29,089 bases of DNA from Flavobacterium sp. (GCA_030151255.1 JASLED010000089.1:1-29089), one strand, 5' to 3'; counted from the first letter of the stretch, positions 1-7,287 are shown. Numbers and translations: made by a program. The notes: generated by a model from the letters alone, not told the origin.

Positions 1-91
1 TGACACGGCGATAAAAGTTATCTGATGGAACTAATCTGTCCAAGCTTAGTTCGTAAAATAATTGTGGGGTAAATTCTTTTCGTCCTTGCAT
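1..91 (-). CDS. IS1182-family transposase, N-terminal 30 residues (cut by window edge)
   Basis: Read leftwards from an ATG at 91, the frame is open to the window edge. It begins MQGRKEFTPQLF and continues with LDRLVPSDNFYRR. This is the recognisable start of IS1182-type DDE transposases (N-terminal DUF772 region, with the F-P-x-D-N-F-Y-R pattern). Only the first 30 residues are present, so catalytic residues and intactness cannot be judged. The element must extend beyond the left edge. Its outer end should lie between about 92 and 135, but I cannot fix the inverted repeat because the other end is missing. The identification rests on recall of the family's N-terminus, not on a search. Confidence 0.8.
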   Translation of the reverse strand, partial: MQGRKEFTPQLFYELSLDRLVPSDNFYRRV

Positions 92-146
92 AGCTAAAAA
101 TACGAATAATTAGCCTATTTTAGAGTTGTGCAACAAGCACATGAGT

Positions 147-311
147 TTGGCGCAATGGCGGGTTAAGTGATAAATTGAAAGTTTCGGCTTTCTATTCCGC
201 AAAAATCCAATTACATTGACTTATTTTCTTAAATTTATTCAATGAATTGGCTTTTGCTTACCGTGTCGCTAAATTGAAACTTTTCGCTTCAATTTCCGCC
301 ACTGACGCCAA
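147..311. repeat. Long imperfect inverted repeat, attC-like
   Basis: TTGGCGCAATGGCGG at 147-161 pairs with CCGCCACTGACGCCAA at 296-311, with one unpaired base and an internal mismatch. The arms enclose about 135 bases that also contain two copies of a TAAATTGAAA-like motif (around 171-180 and 270-279). The right arm is followed by the core-like GTTATAGGC at 322-330. A large foldable element ending in such a core, immediately before a small orphan gene, resembles an integron attC site in architecture. The cores do not match the class 1 integron consensus, and no integrase gene is in the window. Confidence 0.5.
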
Positions 312-357
312 GCCCCGAAACGTTATAGGCAATTTTAGAGCGACAGAACGTAAATTA

Positions 358-891
358 ATGAAAGAAAACAATTTTGATATAAAAATACTTGACTTGCATT
401 GGATAACAAATGTTGACAATCCCGCAGACCTTTGTGCTCACGGACATGTTTTTGTAAAAATAGGAAACGAAGTTATAGCTGATAAAGATAGTTTAGATGT
501 AACAGTGAGTTCTACAGCATTATATTTGTTGCGAACACTAAAAAGCGACTATAAAAAAGACGATTACGCAAGTCAATTACTTCCTTGTTGCGGGCATTTC
601 ATTATCGCAGGCGACTGCAATGATTTTGTGAGTATCTGCGGTTGTCCAAGCGGAATAGATTGGACAATTATTCATATAGAAAATGAAAAAGTAAAACATA
701 TTTCTGACAACGGACAAGAAGTAATTATTGACAAAAAAACGTATCAAAAAATTGTTTTAGACTTTGTAGACCAAGTTGAAGACTTTTATAAAACAAGTTT
801 ACCTAAGACAATTCCAACAGACGACTTCGAAAAAAAAGGGTACTTGACATTTTGGAAAGAATGGCGAAATTTAAGAAACGAATGGAAATAA
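358..891 (+). CDS. Cassette-borne protein of unknown function, 177 aa
   Basis: I do not recognise a named family. The frame is open from 247, but 247-357 lies in the hairpin element and its core, so the ATG at 358 (start MKENNFDIK) is the better start. The protein is soluble-looking, with no signal peptide or membrane segment. It has an early A-H-G-H-V motif and a cysteine-rich centre: PCCGHF, then GDC, then CGCPSGIDW. It ends in a charged, tryptophan-rich tail. The vicinal cysteines and GCPxGIDW suggest a conserved fold or metal site, which is inference only. The stop codon is followed five bases later by GCCTATAAC, the inverted partner of the upstream core, so gene and flanking sites look like one transferable unit. 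Similar small proteins in other bacteria are often immunity or accessory proteins, but nothing here proves that. Confidence 0.7.
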   Translation: MKENNFDIKILDLHWITNVDNPADLCAHGHVFVKIGNEVIADKDSLDVTVSSTALYLLRTLKSDYKKDDYASQLLPCCGHFIIAGDCNDFVSICGCPSGIDWTIIHIENEKVKHISDNGQEVIIDKKTYQKIVLDFVDQVEDFYKTSLPKTIPTDDFEKKGYLTFWKEWRNLRNEWK

Positions 892-956
892 AAACTGCCT
901 ATAACATCGGTAACTATTGCACAACTCCTTTTTAAGGTGAAAACTAAAATATTCGG

Positions 957-990
957 CCTCGTTTAAGTCTTTTTAAGCGAGGTTTATCTT
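957..990 (+). terminator. Hairpin terminator after the cassette gene
   Basis: CCTCGTTTAA (957-966) pairs with TTAAGCGAGG (973-982) over ten positions, one a wobble, with a six-base loop. It is followed by TTTATCTTTT. It lies 65 bases past the stop of the cassette gene and outside the 11-bp inverted repeats, so it may belong to resident DNA. Confidence 0.5.
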
Positions 991-1086
991 TTAAAAAGTA
1001 TGCTAAAAGGTAAAATTAGAATAATTTGAAAGGCTTTGGGATATTTCTGGTGTTACAGAATAAAAATTTTGGATTAGACAGAATAA

Positions 1087-1119
1087 AAAAAAGGTGGGTT
1101 TAAATAATCCACCTTTTTT
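1087..1119 (-). terminator. Terminator of the serine deaminase gene, probably bidirectional
   Basis: AAAAAAGGTGGGTT (1087-1100) pairs with AATCCACCTTTTTT (1106-1119), with one G-T wobble and loop TAAAT. Read on the minus strand the stem is followed by a U tract. It sits just past the stop codon at 1126. Confidence 0.8.
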
Positions 1120-1125
1120 ATTCTA

Positions 1126-2550
1126 TTAACAATCTGTAAGACTTACGGCTATTGCCAATCCGCCTTCTGATGTTTCTTTGTATTTATGATTCATATCTTT
1201 TGCTGTTTCCCACATCGTGCTTACCACTTTATCTAAAGGTACTTTTGCATTTCTCGGATCTGTATCCAACGCCAATTCTGCTGCATTAATTGCTTTTATT
1301 GCTCCCATTGCATTTCGTTCAATACACGGAATTTGCACTAATCCGCCAATCGGATCGCAAGTTAATCCTAAGTGATGTTCCATTGCAATTTCTGCCGCTA
1401 CCATTACTTGTTCAGGGCATCCTCCCATCAATTCACATAATGCTCCCGCTGCCATTGCGCTTGAAACGCCAATTTCTGCTTGACATCCGCCCATTGCTGC
1501 CGAAATTGTAGCACCTTTTTTGAAAATACTTCCAATTTCACCGGCAACCATCAAAAATTGTTTTATTTCTTTTTCTGATGCTTTGTGATTTTCAATCACT
1601 AAATAATACATCAAAACCGCCGGAATTACTCCTGCACTTCCGTTTGTTGGTGCAGTAACTACTCTACCCAATGAAGCATTTACCTCATTTACGGCTAAAG
1701 CAAAACAACTTACCCATTTTAATATTTGACGGAAATAAACCTTTGTTTTTCTGATGGTTTGCAACCATTCTTGCGGATTGTTATAAGGCAAATCGCTTTT
1801 TAGCTTTTGATGCGAATCATACGCTCTTCTACGCACATTTAATCCTCCAGGCAAAATTCCTTCTGTATGACAGCCAATGTACATGCATTCTAACATTGTG
1901 TTCCAAACGCGCATTAGTTCTTTGCTTATTTCTTCATCAGAACGCAATGACAATTCGTTTTCATACACAATTTCAGAAACTTTTTTATTTTGCTCTTTGC
2001 AATAAGCTAAAAGTTCTGTTGCTTTTTCTACTGGAAAAGGAAATGATTTTTTGATTTCGTCATTTTCTGGATTTTCTGCTGTTTCTTCTTTTACAACAAA
2101 ACCTCCTCCAATAGAATAAAATGTAGATTCATAAATTTTATGTTCATCATACTGAACTGTAAACATCATTCCATTTGCATGAAAAGGAAGAAAATTTTTA
2201 TTAAAAACAATATCTTCTTTTGGATTAAAAGATAAGGGCAATACATTGCCTAACATTAAAGTTTGTTGGGTATTTATTTTTTCAATAATTCCACTAATAT
2301 CATCTACTGGCACATATTCTGGATCGGCTCCGCTTAGCCCTAACATTACGGCCAAATCAGTTGCATGCCCTACTCCTGTAAGAGAAAGCGATCCATAAAG
2401 ATCTATTTTAATAGTAGTAACTTGATTAAAGATATTGCGATCACGCAATTCTTTAATAAAAAGCTCAGCGGCTCTCCATGGACCTAAAGTATGAGAACTA
2501 GAAGGACCAACACCAATCTTAAGCATATCAAATACAGAAATACATTCCAT
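1126..2550 (-). CDS. sdaA: L-serine ammonia-lyase, iron-sulfur type, single chain
   Basis: Deaminates L-serine to pyruvate and ammonia in the cytoplasm using an oxygen-sensitive 4Fe-4S cluster. The 474 residues show the fused one-chain layout. An N-terminal beta domain starts with SVFDMLKIGVGPSSSHT (serine-binding SSSHT loop). The alpha domain has APTNGSAGVIPA, then cluster cysteines C356 (GGCQAEIG), C398 (CDPIGG) and C409 (CIERN). The chain ends in LTDC, so C474 is the last residue. In a structurally studied member of this type the terminal cysteine enters the active site and ligates the cluster, and the same tail is visible here. The gene is monocistronic, with a clear terminator downstream and rluD transcribed the same way behind it. 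The start at 2550 gives the expected N-terminus MECISVFDM. Assignment is firm. Confidence 0.95.
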   Translation of the reverse strand: MECISVFDMLKIGVGPSSSHTLGPWRAAELFIKELRDRNIFNQVTTIKIDLYGSLSLTGVGHATDLAVMLGLSGADPEYVPVDDISGIIEKINTQQTLMLGNVLPLSFNPKEDIVFNKNFLPFHANGMMFTVQYDEHKIYESTFYSIGGGFVVKEETAENPENDEIKKSFPFPVEKATELLAYCKEQNKKVSEIVYENELSLRSDEEISKELMRVWNTMLECMYIGCHTEGILPGGLNVRRRAYDSHQKLKSDLPYNNPQEWLQTIRKTKVYFRQILKWVSCFALAVNEVNASLGRVVTAPTNGSAGVIPAVLMYYLVIENHKASEKEIKQFLMVAGEIGSIFKKGATISAAMGGCQAEIGVSSAMAAGALCELMGGCPEQVMVAAEIAMEHHLGLTCDPIGGLVQIPCIERNAMGAIKAINAAELALDTDPRNAKVPLDKVVSTMWETAKDMNHKYKETSEGGLAIAVSLTDC

Positions 2551-2715
2551 AAAATCCTATACAATTTATATCACGAAGATAACCAAATTCTACTCAGCGG
2601 CAACTGAAGCTATTTTATTTAACTTATCTGGCTTTATAAAATTATTAAACTAATAATTTTTAACGTTAAAAGTAACCTGAAAATAATTTTATTGTAATCA
2701 AAATTCATTAATACC

Positions 2716-2747
2716 TAAAAAAGGCCAGACAATTCATGTCTGACCTT
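2716..2747 (-). terminator. Terminator of the rluD transcript
   Basis: AAGGCCAGACA (2721-2731) pairs with TGTCTGACCTT (2737-2747), one mismatch in eleven, loop ATTCA. On the minus strand the stem is followed by a run of six U. It lies 28 bases past the rluD stop. Confidence 0.85.
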
Positions 2748-2775
2748 CGTGTATTTATTGCTAGAATCTTTTTAT

Positions 2776-3822
2776 TTATTCGATTTCTAATGCTGAGTTT
2801 TGCGAATAGTTGCGCCATTTTTCGATACATTTTACCATATCTTCAGGTACATCAGAATCAAATTGACAATATTCTTTTGTTATTGGATGTTCAAATCCCA
2901 ATGTTTTTGCATGCAAAGCTTGTCTTGGCAATATTGAAAAACAATTTTCTACAAACTGTTTGTACTTTGTAAAAGTAGTTCCTTTCAATATTAAGTTTCC
3001 GCCATATCTTTCATCGTTAAAAAGCGTATGACCTATTTGCTTCATGTGCACTCTAATTTGGTGTGTTCTGCCTGTTTCTAAACGACAAGAAACCAACGTT
3101 ACATAACCAAAACGATCTAAAACCTTATAATGTGTTACTGCCCATTTTCCTTTTTCAGGATCATCAAAAGCGGCCATTTGCATTCTGTCTTTTACGTGTC
3201 TACCGATGTAACTTTCTATTGTTCCTTCATCTTCTTCCACATTTCCCCAAACCAAAGCTACATATTCTCTTTCGGTTGTTTTTTCTGCAAATTGCTTTTG
3301 CAACTCTGTCATCGCAAATTCTGTTTTTGCAATTACCAACAAACCGCTTGTATCTTTATCAATTCGGTGTACTAATCCTGGGCGTTCGCTGCTATTTAAT
3401 GGTAAATTTTCGAAATGATAAGCCAATGCGTTTACCAAAGTTCCTGTGTAATTTCCGTGCCCTGGATGCACAACCAACCCTGGTTCTTTGTTTACAATCA
3501 ATAAAGCATCGTCTTCATAAACAATATTTAAAGGTATGTTTTCTGGAATAATAATATTTTCGAAAGGAGGATGTTTCATTAACACTCTCACTATATCTAA
3601 TGATTTTACCTTATAATTTGATTTTACTGGCACATCATTTACAAAAATATTTCCGTTTTCGGCAGCTTGTTGAATTTTGTTTCTTGTTGCGTTTTCAATT
3701 AAATTCATTAAAAATTTATCTACGCGCAAAGGCGATTGTGCTTTTCCTGCTTCAAAGCGAAAATGCTCATATAATCCTTCTTCTGTTTCGTCTAAAAATT
3801 CACTTATATTATCTTGCATCAT
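2776..3822 (-). CDS. rluD: RluA-family 23S rRNA pseudouridine synthase
   Basis: Converts specific uridines of 23S rRNA to pseudouridine during large-subunit maturation. The 348 residues carry an N-terminal S4 RNA-binding domain (about 33-90, with VDKFLMN and NGNIFVNDVPVKSNYKV). The catalytic domain has GLVHRIDKDTSGLLVIAKT, where D155 is the nucleophilic aspartate of the HRIDxxTSG motif. The later LETGRTHQIRVHM motif is intact. The S4 domain and length point to RluD rather than RluA or RluC, but the exact target uridines cannot be read from sequence. It follows the PASTA-protein gene by 8 bases and is surely co-transcribed with it. The transcript ends at the hairpin near 2730. Confidence 0.9.
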   Translation of the reverse strand: MMQDNISEFLDETEEGLYEHFRFEAGKAQSPLRVDKFLMNLIENATRNKIQQAAENGNIFVNDVPVKSNYKVKSLDIVRVLMKHPPFENIIIPENIPLNIVYEDDALLIVNKEPGLVVHPGHGNYTGTLVNALAYHFENLPLNSSERPGLVHRIDKDTSGLLVIAKTEFAMTELQKQFAEKTTEREYVALVWGNVEEDEGTIESYIGRHVKDRMQMAAFDDPEKGKWAVTHYKVLDRFGYVTLVSCRLETGRTHQIRVHMKQIGHTLFNDERYGGNLILKGTTFTKYKQFVENCFSILPRQALHAKTLGFEHPITKEYCQFDSDVPEDMVKCIEKWRNYSQNSALEIE

Positions 3823-3830
3823 TCTTTTTA

Positions 3831-4424
3831 TTATTCAATATCTGGTGCTACGTCTAATTCTTCTTCTGATAAACCTGCTTTTCCGTCTCCTAAAACAAAA
3901 TCAATTCTAGAATCCTTTACTACAGCATCGCCTTTTTTTAATCTACGTCCGTTTTGATGTATTTCTAAAACCACATCTTTTCCAATAAACGGAACATAAG
4001 ATATTGTTCCTTCTTTTAATCCTAATGATTTTATGGTAGAACTTGCCTGTCTAAAAGTTAATTCATCCAAATTTGGCATAAGTACTTTACCAAAACCAGC
4101 AGCGTTAATCTTTACGTATATTTTTCTGTTTTCTTTTACATAAGTACCATAAGCCGGATCTTGCTCTACAATGGCTAATGGAGCAAAATTTTTATCGTAA
4201 TCTAAAGTATCCAATACTACCATTCGCAAATCGTTTTGTTCTAAAAGCGATTCTGCCTGAAAAGCATCTAAGCTTACTAACTTCGGCACTTCTATTTGCT
4301 GCCCATGATTGGTTGTGCTACTCAACCATTTTAGCAAAACAAATGTTCCAATAATTAGAATAACTAAGGCAATAATTAAAGAGGTAAAAAAGCTTTTACT
4401 TTTTATAAATTCAATAAGTTTCAT
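3831..4424 (-). CDS. Membrane-anchored PASTA-domain protein
   Basis: A 197-residue protein with a short cytoplasmic N-terminus, one transmembrane segment (about residues 13-33, TSLIIALVILIIGTFVLL) and two PASTA repeats outside (about 44-110 and 114-185). The first repeat starts VPKLVSLDAFQAESLLEQND, and the second starts MPNLDELTFRQASSTIKSLG. PASTA repeats in other proteins bind muropeptides or beta-lactams, or act as spacers. Here there is no kinase or transpeptidase domain. The gene leads a two-gene transcript with rluD and is divergent from ddl, a cell-wall precursor enzyme, which fits a cell-envelope role. The C-terminus is acidic (EEELDVAPDIE). Specific function unknown. Confidence 0.85.
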   Translation of the reverse strand: MKLIEFIKSKSFFTSLIIALVILIIGTFVLLKWLSSTTNHGQQIEVPKLVSLDAFQAESLLEQNDLRMVVLDTLDYDKNFAPLAIVEQDPAYGTYVKENRKIYVKINAAGFGKVLMPNLDELTFRQASSTIKSLGLKEGTISYVPFIGKDVVLEIHQNGRRLKKGDAVVKDSRIDFVLGDGKAGLSEEELDVAPDIE

Positions 4425-4440
4425 ACTTGTAGATTTTTGA

Positions 4441-4448
4441 CAAAGATA
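4441..4448 (-). promoter_or_regulatory. Predicted -7 element (TATCTTTG) for PASTA protein-rluD
   Basis: On the minus strand 4448-4441 reads TATCTTTG, matching the Bacteroidota -7 consensus TAnnTTTG. It lies 16 bases before the ATG at 4424. No clear -33 TTTG at the usual spacing. Confidence 0.45.
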
Positions 4449-4485
4449 TAAAATCGAAAAGATTTTTTGTTTCTCTGTTTTGTTA

Positions 4486-4493
4486 TAAATTTG
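4486..4493 (+). promoter_or_regulatory. Predicted -7 element (TAAATTTG) for ddl-coaD
   Basis: TAAATTTG fits TAnnTTTG. A TTTG at 4466-4469 could be the -33 element, but the spacer is only 16 bases. This gives a leader of about 50 bases containing the hairpin at 4506-4530. Confidence 0.4.
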
Positions 4494-4505
4494 TTTTAAA
4501 CAACT

Positions 4506-4530
4506 TTAGATAAAATTCGGCTTTATCTAA
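4506..4530 (+). promoter_or_regulatory. Perfect 9-bp inverted repeat in the ddl leader
   Basis: TTAGATAAA (4506-4514) and TTTATCTAA (4522-4530) are perfect complements around the loop ATTCGGC. It lies between the predicted promoter and the ddl start, with no U run after it. It may be an operator or a leader hairpin rather than a terminator. Confidence 0.4.
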
Positions 4531-4548
4531 CTTCAACATCAGTTATAT

Positions 4549-5523
4549 ATGCAGCACGTTGCGATAATTATGGGTGGCTACTCTAGTGAGTTTGAAATAT
4601 CACTTACAAGTGGTCAGGTAGTGTTTGACACTTTAGATCGTTCAAAATATACACCTTATAAAATTCATATTTTTAAAGATAAATGGGTTTATGTTGACGA
4701 ATTGAACAATGAATTTTCAATTGACAAAAATGATTTTTCAGTTACGGTTAATAACAATAAAATAAAATTTGACGTTGTTTTTAACGCAATTCATGGTACA
4801 CCAGGTGAAGACGGACTGATGCAAGCATATTTTGATTTGATAAATATGCCACACACATCGTGTAATTTTTATCAGGCTGCTCTAACAATGAATAAAAGAG
4901 ATATGCTTTCGGTATTAAAACCTTATGGCATAAAAACAGCAACTTCATACTATTTGAATTTAGGCGATGAAATTGATGCAGAAACAATTATTAAACGCGT
5001 TGGATTACCTTGTTTTATAAAACCTAATCGCTCTGGATCTAGCTTCGGAATTTCTAAAGCATATACCAAAGAAGAACTTTTACAAGGCATTGAAATTGCT
5101 TATAAAGAAGATAACGAAATATTAATTGAAAGTTTTTTACAAGGAACAGAGGTTTCTGTAGGCGTAATCAATTACAGAGGAGAAGTAAAAGTGCTTCCCA
5201 TAACAGAAATTGTAAGCGAAAACGACTTTTTTGACTACGAAGCAAAATATCTAGGTAAATCGCAAGAAATAACGCCTGCTCGTATTTCTGACAATATGAA
5301 AACAATAATTGAAGAAACAGCCATGCGTATTTACACCATTTTGAAAATGGATGGATTTTCTAGAAGCGAATTTATTATTGTAGATGATATTCCGTTTTTA
5401 TTAGAAATGAACACTGTGCCAGGTTTAACCAACGAAAGCATTTTGCCTCAGCAAGCAAAAGAAGCAGGAATTACACTTGTAGATTTGTTTGATAACGCAA
5501 TTCAACTAGCTTTGCTAAAATAA
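4549..5523 (+). CDS. ddl: D-alanine--D-alanine ligase
   Basis: Joins two D-alanines with ATP to make the dipeptide used at the end of the peptidoglycan stem peptide. The 324 residues form a complete ATP-grasp enzyme. The N-terminal motif MGGYSSEFEISLTSG (E14 and S-loop area) contacts the first alanine. The ATP-binding part has FIKPNRSGSSFGISK. The C-terminal metal/substrate loop is LLEMNTVPGLTNESILPQQA, with the usual N-T-x-PG-L-T signature. The start at 4549 (MQHVAIIMGG) puts the first strand right at the N-terminus, as expected. The gene is followed by coaD after 8 bases in the same direction, so the two should be co-transcribed. Confidence 0.95.
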   Translation: MQHVAIIMGGYSSEFEISLTSGQVVFDTLDRSKYTPYKIHIFKDKWVYVDELNNEFSIDKNDFSVTVNNNKIKFDVVFNAIHGTPGEDGLMQAYFDLINMPHTSCNFYQAALTMNKRDMLSVLKPYGIKTATSYYLNLGDEIDAETIIKRVGLPCFIKPNRSGSSFGISKAYTKEELLQGIEIAYKEDNEILIESFLQGTEVSVGVINYRGEVKVLPITEIVSENDFFDYEAKYLGKSQEITPARISDNMKTIIEETAMRIYTILKMDGFSRSEFIIVDDIPFLLEMNTVPGLTNESILPQQAKEAGITLVDLFDNAIQLALLK

Positions 5524-5531
5524 ATATTAGT

Positions 5532-5984
5532 ATGAGAAGAGCTGTATTTCCAGGATCTTTTGACCCAATTACAAACGGACATTTTGATATTATTCAAAGA
5601 GCATTGCCTTTGTTTGACGAAATTATTATTGCCATTGGCGTAAACGCTGATAAAAAATATATGTTTACGTTAGAAGAGCGAAAAACTTTTATTGAAAAAG
5701 CTTTTGAAAACGAACCTAAAATTAAAGTTGCAACTTATCAGGGATTAACTACTGATTTTTGTTATCAACAAGATGCACAATTTATTTTAAGAGGTTTGAG
5801 AAATCCTGCCGATTTCGAATTTGAAAAAGCTATTGCACACACCAATCGTTTTTTAACAAAAATAGAAACTGTTTTTTTACTAACAGCAGCAAGTACTTCA
5901 TTTATCAGTTCAAGTATTGTAAGAGATGTTATTAGAAACAATGGTGATTACACCAAACTTGTACCAGATTCAGTAAGGATATAA
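5532..5984 (+). CDS. coaD: Phosphopantetheine adenylyltransferase
   Basis: Catalyses the penultimate step of coenzyme A synthesis: 4'-phosphopantetheine plus ATP gives dephospho-CoA. The 150-residue length is typical. The nucleotidyltransferase motif AVFPGSFDPITNGH is complete (T14 and H17 of the TxGH signature), and the ISSSIVRDV motif near the C-terminus corresponds to the conserved ISSTxVR. RGLRNPADFEFE is also present. It is the second gene of the ddl-coaD unit and is closed by a strong hairpin 5 bases after its stop. Confidence 0.95.
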   Translation: MRRAVFPGSFDPITNGHFDIIQRALPLFDEIIIAIGVNADKKYMFTLEERKTFIEKAFENEPKIKVATYQGLTTDFCYQQDAQFILRGLRNPADFEFEKAIAHTNRFLTKIETVFLLTAASTSFISSSIVRDVIRNNGDYTKLVPDSVRI

Positions 5985-5989
5985 ATAAC

Positions 5990-6019
5990 AAAAAATGGGA
6001 TTTTTCAATCCCATTTTTT
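5990..6019. terminator. Bidirectional terminator between coaD and the NUDIX gene
   Basis: A 13-bp perfect stem (5990-6002 with 6007-6019) around loop TTTC, flanked by A and T runs, serves both convergent genes. The T tract overlaps the NUDIX stop codon (6019-6021). Confidence 0.85.
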
Positions 6020-6621
6020 TATTTCAACAATCCTGCTTCTTCAATCAGCAATTTGATATTTTCGTACGAATTATTCATCGCATCTTTTATTTGGGTTCTA
6101 TTTAACCAAACTACTTCTTCAATTCCTTCTTCTGCTTGGCCAATTAAATCTCCTTTAAAAGTACTTTTCATTTCGTACCAAGTAGTAATTTTTAAACGAT
6201 ATTTTCCATTTCGCTTAAAAACATGATACGTTTTTGGAAGTTTTTTCACAATAGAAAGCTTTCCTACTCCAGTTTCTTCCTCCACTTCTCTGATGGCGGT
6301 TTCTTCCATTGTTTCGTTTTTTTCCACACCTCCCTTAGGCAAATCCCATTTACCATTTCGCTTTATAAACAAAACTTCTTCATTTTCATTAAAAACCAAT
6401 CCTCCACCTGCTTTTTGCACTGGAATTTTTTCTTTTAACTTTTTTAAGATAAGATTTTGCTCTGGATGATACAAAAAAGCCTTATCTATTTTATTTTGAA
6501 AATATTTAATGATAATTTTGTCTATATCAACACTGTCTAACAAAAATAACTGAAAATCGGTTTCTTTCTCAATTTTATCAGTAAGAAACAACGGTTTATC
6601 GTTTACAAAAACTTTATACAT
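6019..6621 (-). CDS. NUDIX hydrolase of unknown substrate
   Basis: Hydrolyses some nucleoside-diphosphate-linked compound. The NUDIX box is complete at residues 97-119, with GGVEKNETMEETAIREVEEETGV preserving the G-x5-E-x7-R-E-x2-E-E-x-G pattern. It is preceded by DLPKGG, the form seen in Ap4A/diphosphoinositol-type branches. The first ~68 residues form an extra N-terminal part that I cannot assign. It is transcribed away from pyrE, with only 7 bases between the two start codons, so the pair probably share control signals buried in each other's 5' coding ends. It converges on coaD and shares its terminator. Substrate not predictable from what I see. Confidence 0.85.
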   Translation of the reverse strand: MYKVFVNDKPLFLTDKIEKETDFQLFLLDSVDIDKIIIKYFQNKIDKAFLYHPEQNLILKKLKEKIPVQKAGGGLVFNENEEVLFIKRNGKWDLPKGGVEKNETMEETAIREVEEETGVGKLSIVKKLPKTYHVFKRNGKYRLKITTWYEMKSTFKGDLIGQAEEGIEEVVWLNRTQIKDAMNNSYENIKLLIEEAGLLK

Positions 6622-6624
6622 TTG
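6617..6624 (+). promoter_or_regulatory. Predicted -7 element (TACATTTG) for pyrE inside the NUDIX start
   Basis: TACATTTG fits TAnnTTTG and overlaps the ATG of the divergent NUDIX gene. A TTTA at 6595-6598 could act as a weak -33 element (18-base spacer). Transcription would begin at or next to the pyrE ATG at 6629. Confidence 0.4.
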
Positions 6625-6628
6625 TATT

Positions 6629-7270
6629 ATGATTTTTAATAAGGAAACAGCTCAGAAAACTGCCGAGTCGCTTTTGCAAATTAACGCAATTAAATTAAAT
6701 CCAAAAAATCCTTTTACATGGGCATCTGGATGGAAATCGCCAATTTATTGTGATAACCGTATTACATTATCTTATCCTGCAATAAGAAAATTCTTACAAC
6801 AAGAGTTTGCAGCTAATATTATTGAAAAATACGGAAAACCAGATGTGATTGCTGGCGTAGCAACAGGCGCTATTGGAATTGGTTTATTGGTGGCCGAAGC
6901 TTTAGACTTGCCATTTGTATATGTTCGTCCAGAGCCAAAAAAACACGGAAGACAAAATCAAATTGAAGGGCATTTAGAACCAGGGAAAAAAGTAATTGTT
7001 ATTGAAGATTTAATTAGCACTGGAAAAAGTAGCTTACAAGCTGTAGAAGCTTTGAAAGAAAATGGAGCTGATATTATTGGAATGGCAGCTATTTTTACTT
7101 ACGAGTTTCAAGTAGCAACTGATAATTTTGAAGCTGCAGGAATAGAGCTAACAACATTGAGTAACTATTCGTCTTTATTAGAAAATGCTGTAAAACAAAA
7201 TTACATTTCTACTGAAGATTTAGAAACATTACAAGAATGGAGAGTAAATCCGTCTGAATGGAATCAATAA
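6629..7270 (+). CDS. pyrE: Orotate phosphoribosyltransferase
   Basis: Transfers phosphoribose from PRPP to orotate, giving OMP in pyrimidine synthesis. The 213 residues contain the PRPP-binding motif VIVIEDLISTGKSS (about 122-135), the acidic ED pair and the flexible loop region KKHGRQNQIEGH, all as expected. The N-terminus MIFNKETAQKTAESLLQINAIKL and the WASGWKSPIYCDNR segment are typical. There is no later in-frame ATG nearby, so the start is firm even though it leaves almost no leader. The SRPBCC gene follows after 17 bases, likely in the same transcript. Confidence 0.95.
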   Translation: MIFNKETAQKTAESLLQINAIKLNPKNPFTWASGWKSPIYCDNRITLSYPAIRKFLQQEFAANIIEKYGKPDVIAGVATGAIGIGLLVAEALDLPFVYVRPEPKKHGRQNQIEGHLEPGKKVIVIEDLISTGKSSLQAVEALKENGADIIGMAAIFTYEFQVATDNFEAAGIELTTLSNYSSLLENAVKQNYISTEDLETLQEWRVNPSEWNQ

Positions 7271-7287
7271 TTTAAGATATAAAAACT

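Larger units (their letters stand above)
123..927. mobile_element. Candidate gene cassette bounded by an 11-bp inverted repeat
   Basis: GAGTTGTGCAA at 123-133 is repeated exactly in inverted orientation as TTGCACAACTC at 917-927. Inside this pair lie a long attC-like hairpin (147-311), a second inverted pair GTTATAGGC (322-330) and GCCTATAAC (897-905), and one gene (358-891). The unit carries no recombinase or transposase of its own. It could be a mobile gene cassette of the kind scattered through flavobacterial genomes, a passenger between IS ends, or debris beside the IS1182 element on its left. I saw no convincing target-site duplication outside the 11-bp repeats. Confidence 0.5.

Noticed and set aside
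112..340. Direct repeat ATTTTAGAG (117-125 and 332-340) as a target-site duplication
   Set aside because: It does not flank either inverted pair symmetrically and is AT-rich enough to occur by chance.
247..357. N-terminal extension of the cassette protein from an upstream ATG
   Set aside because: The codons lie in the hairpin element and core site; the ATG at 358 directly precedes the conserved-looking protein.
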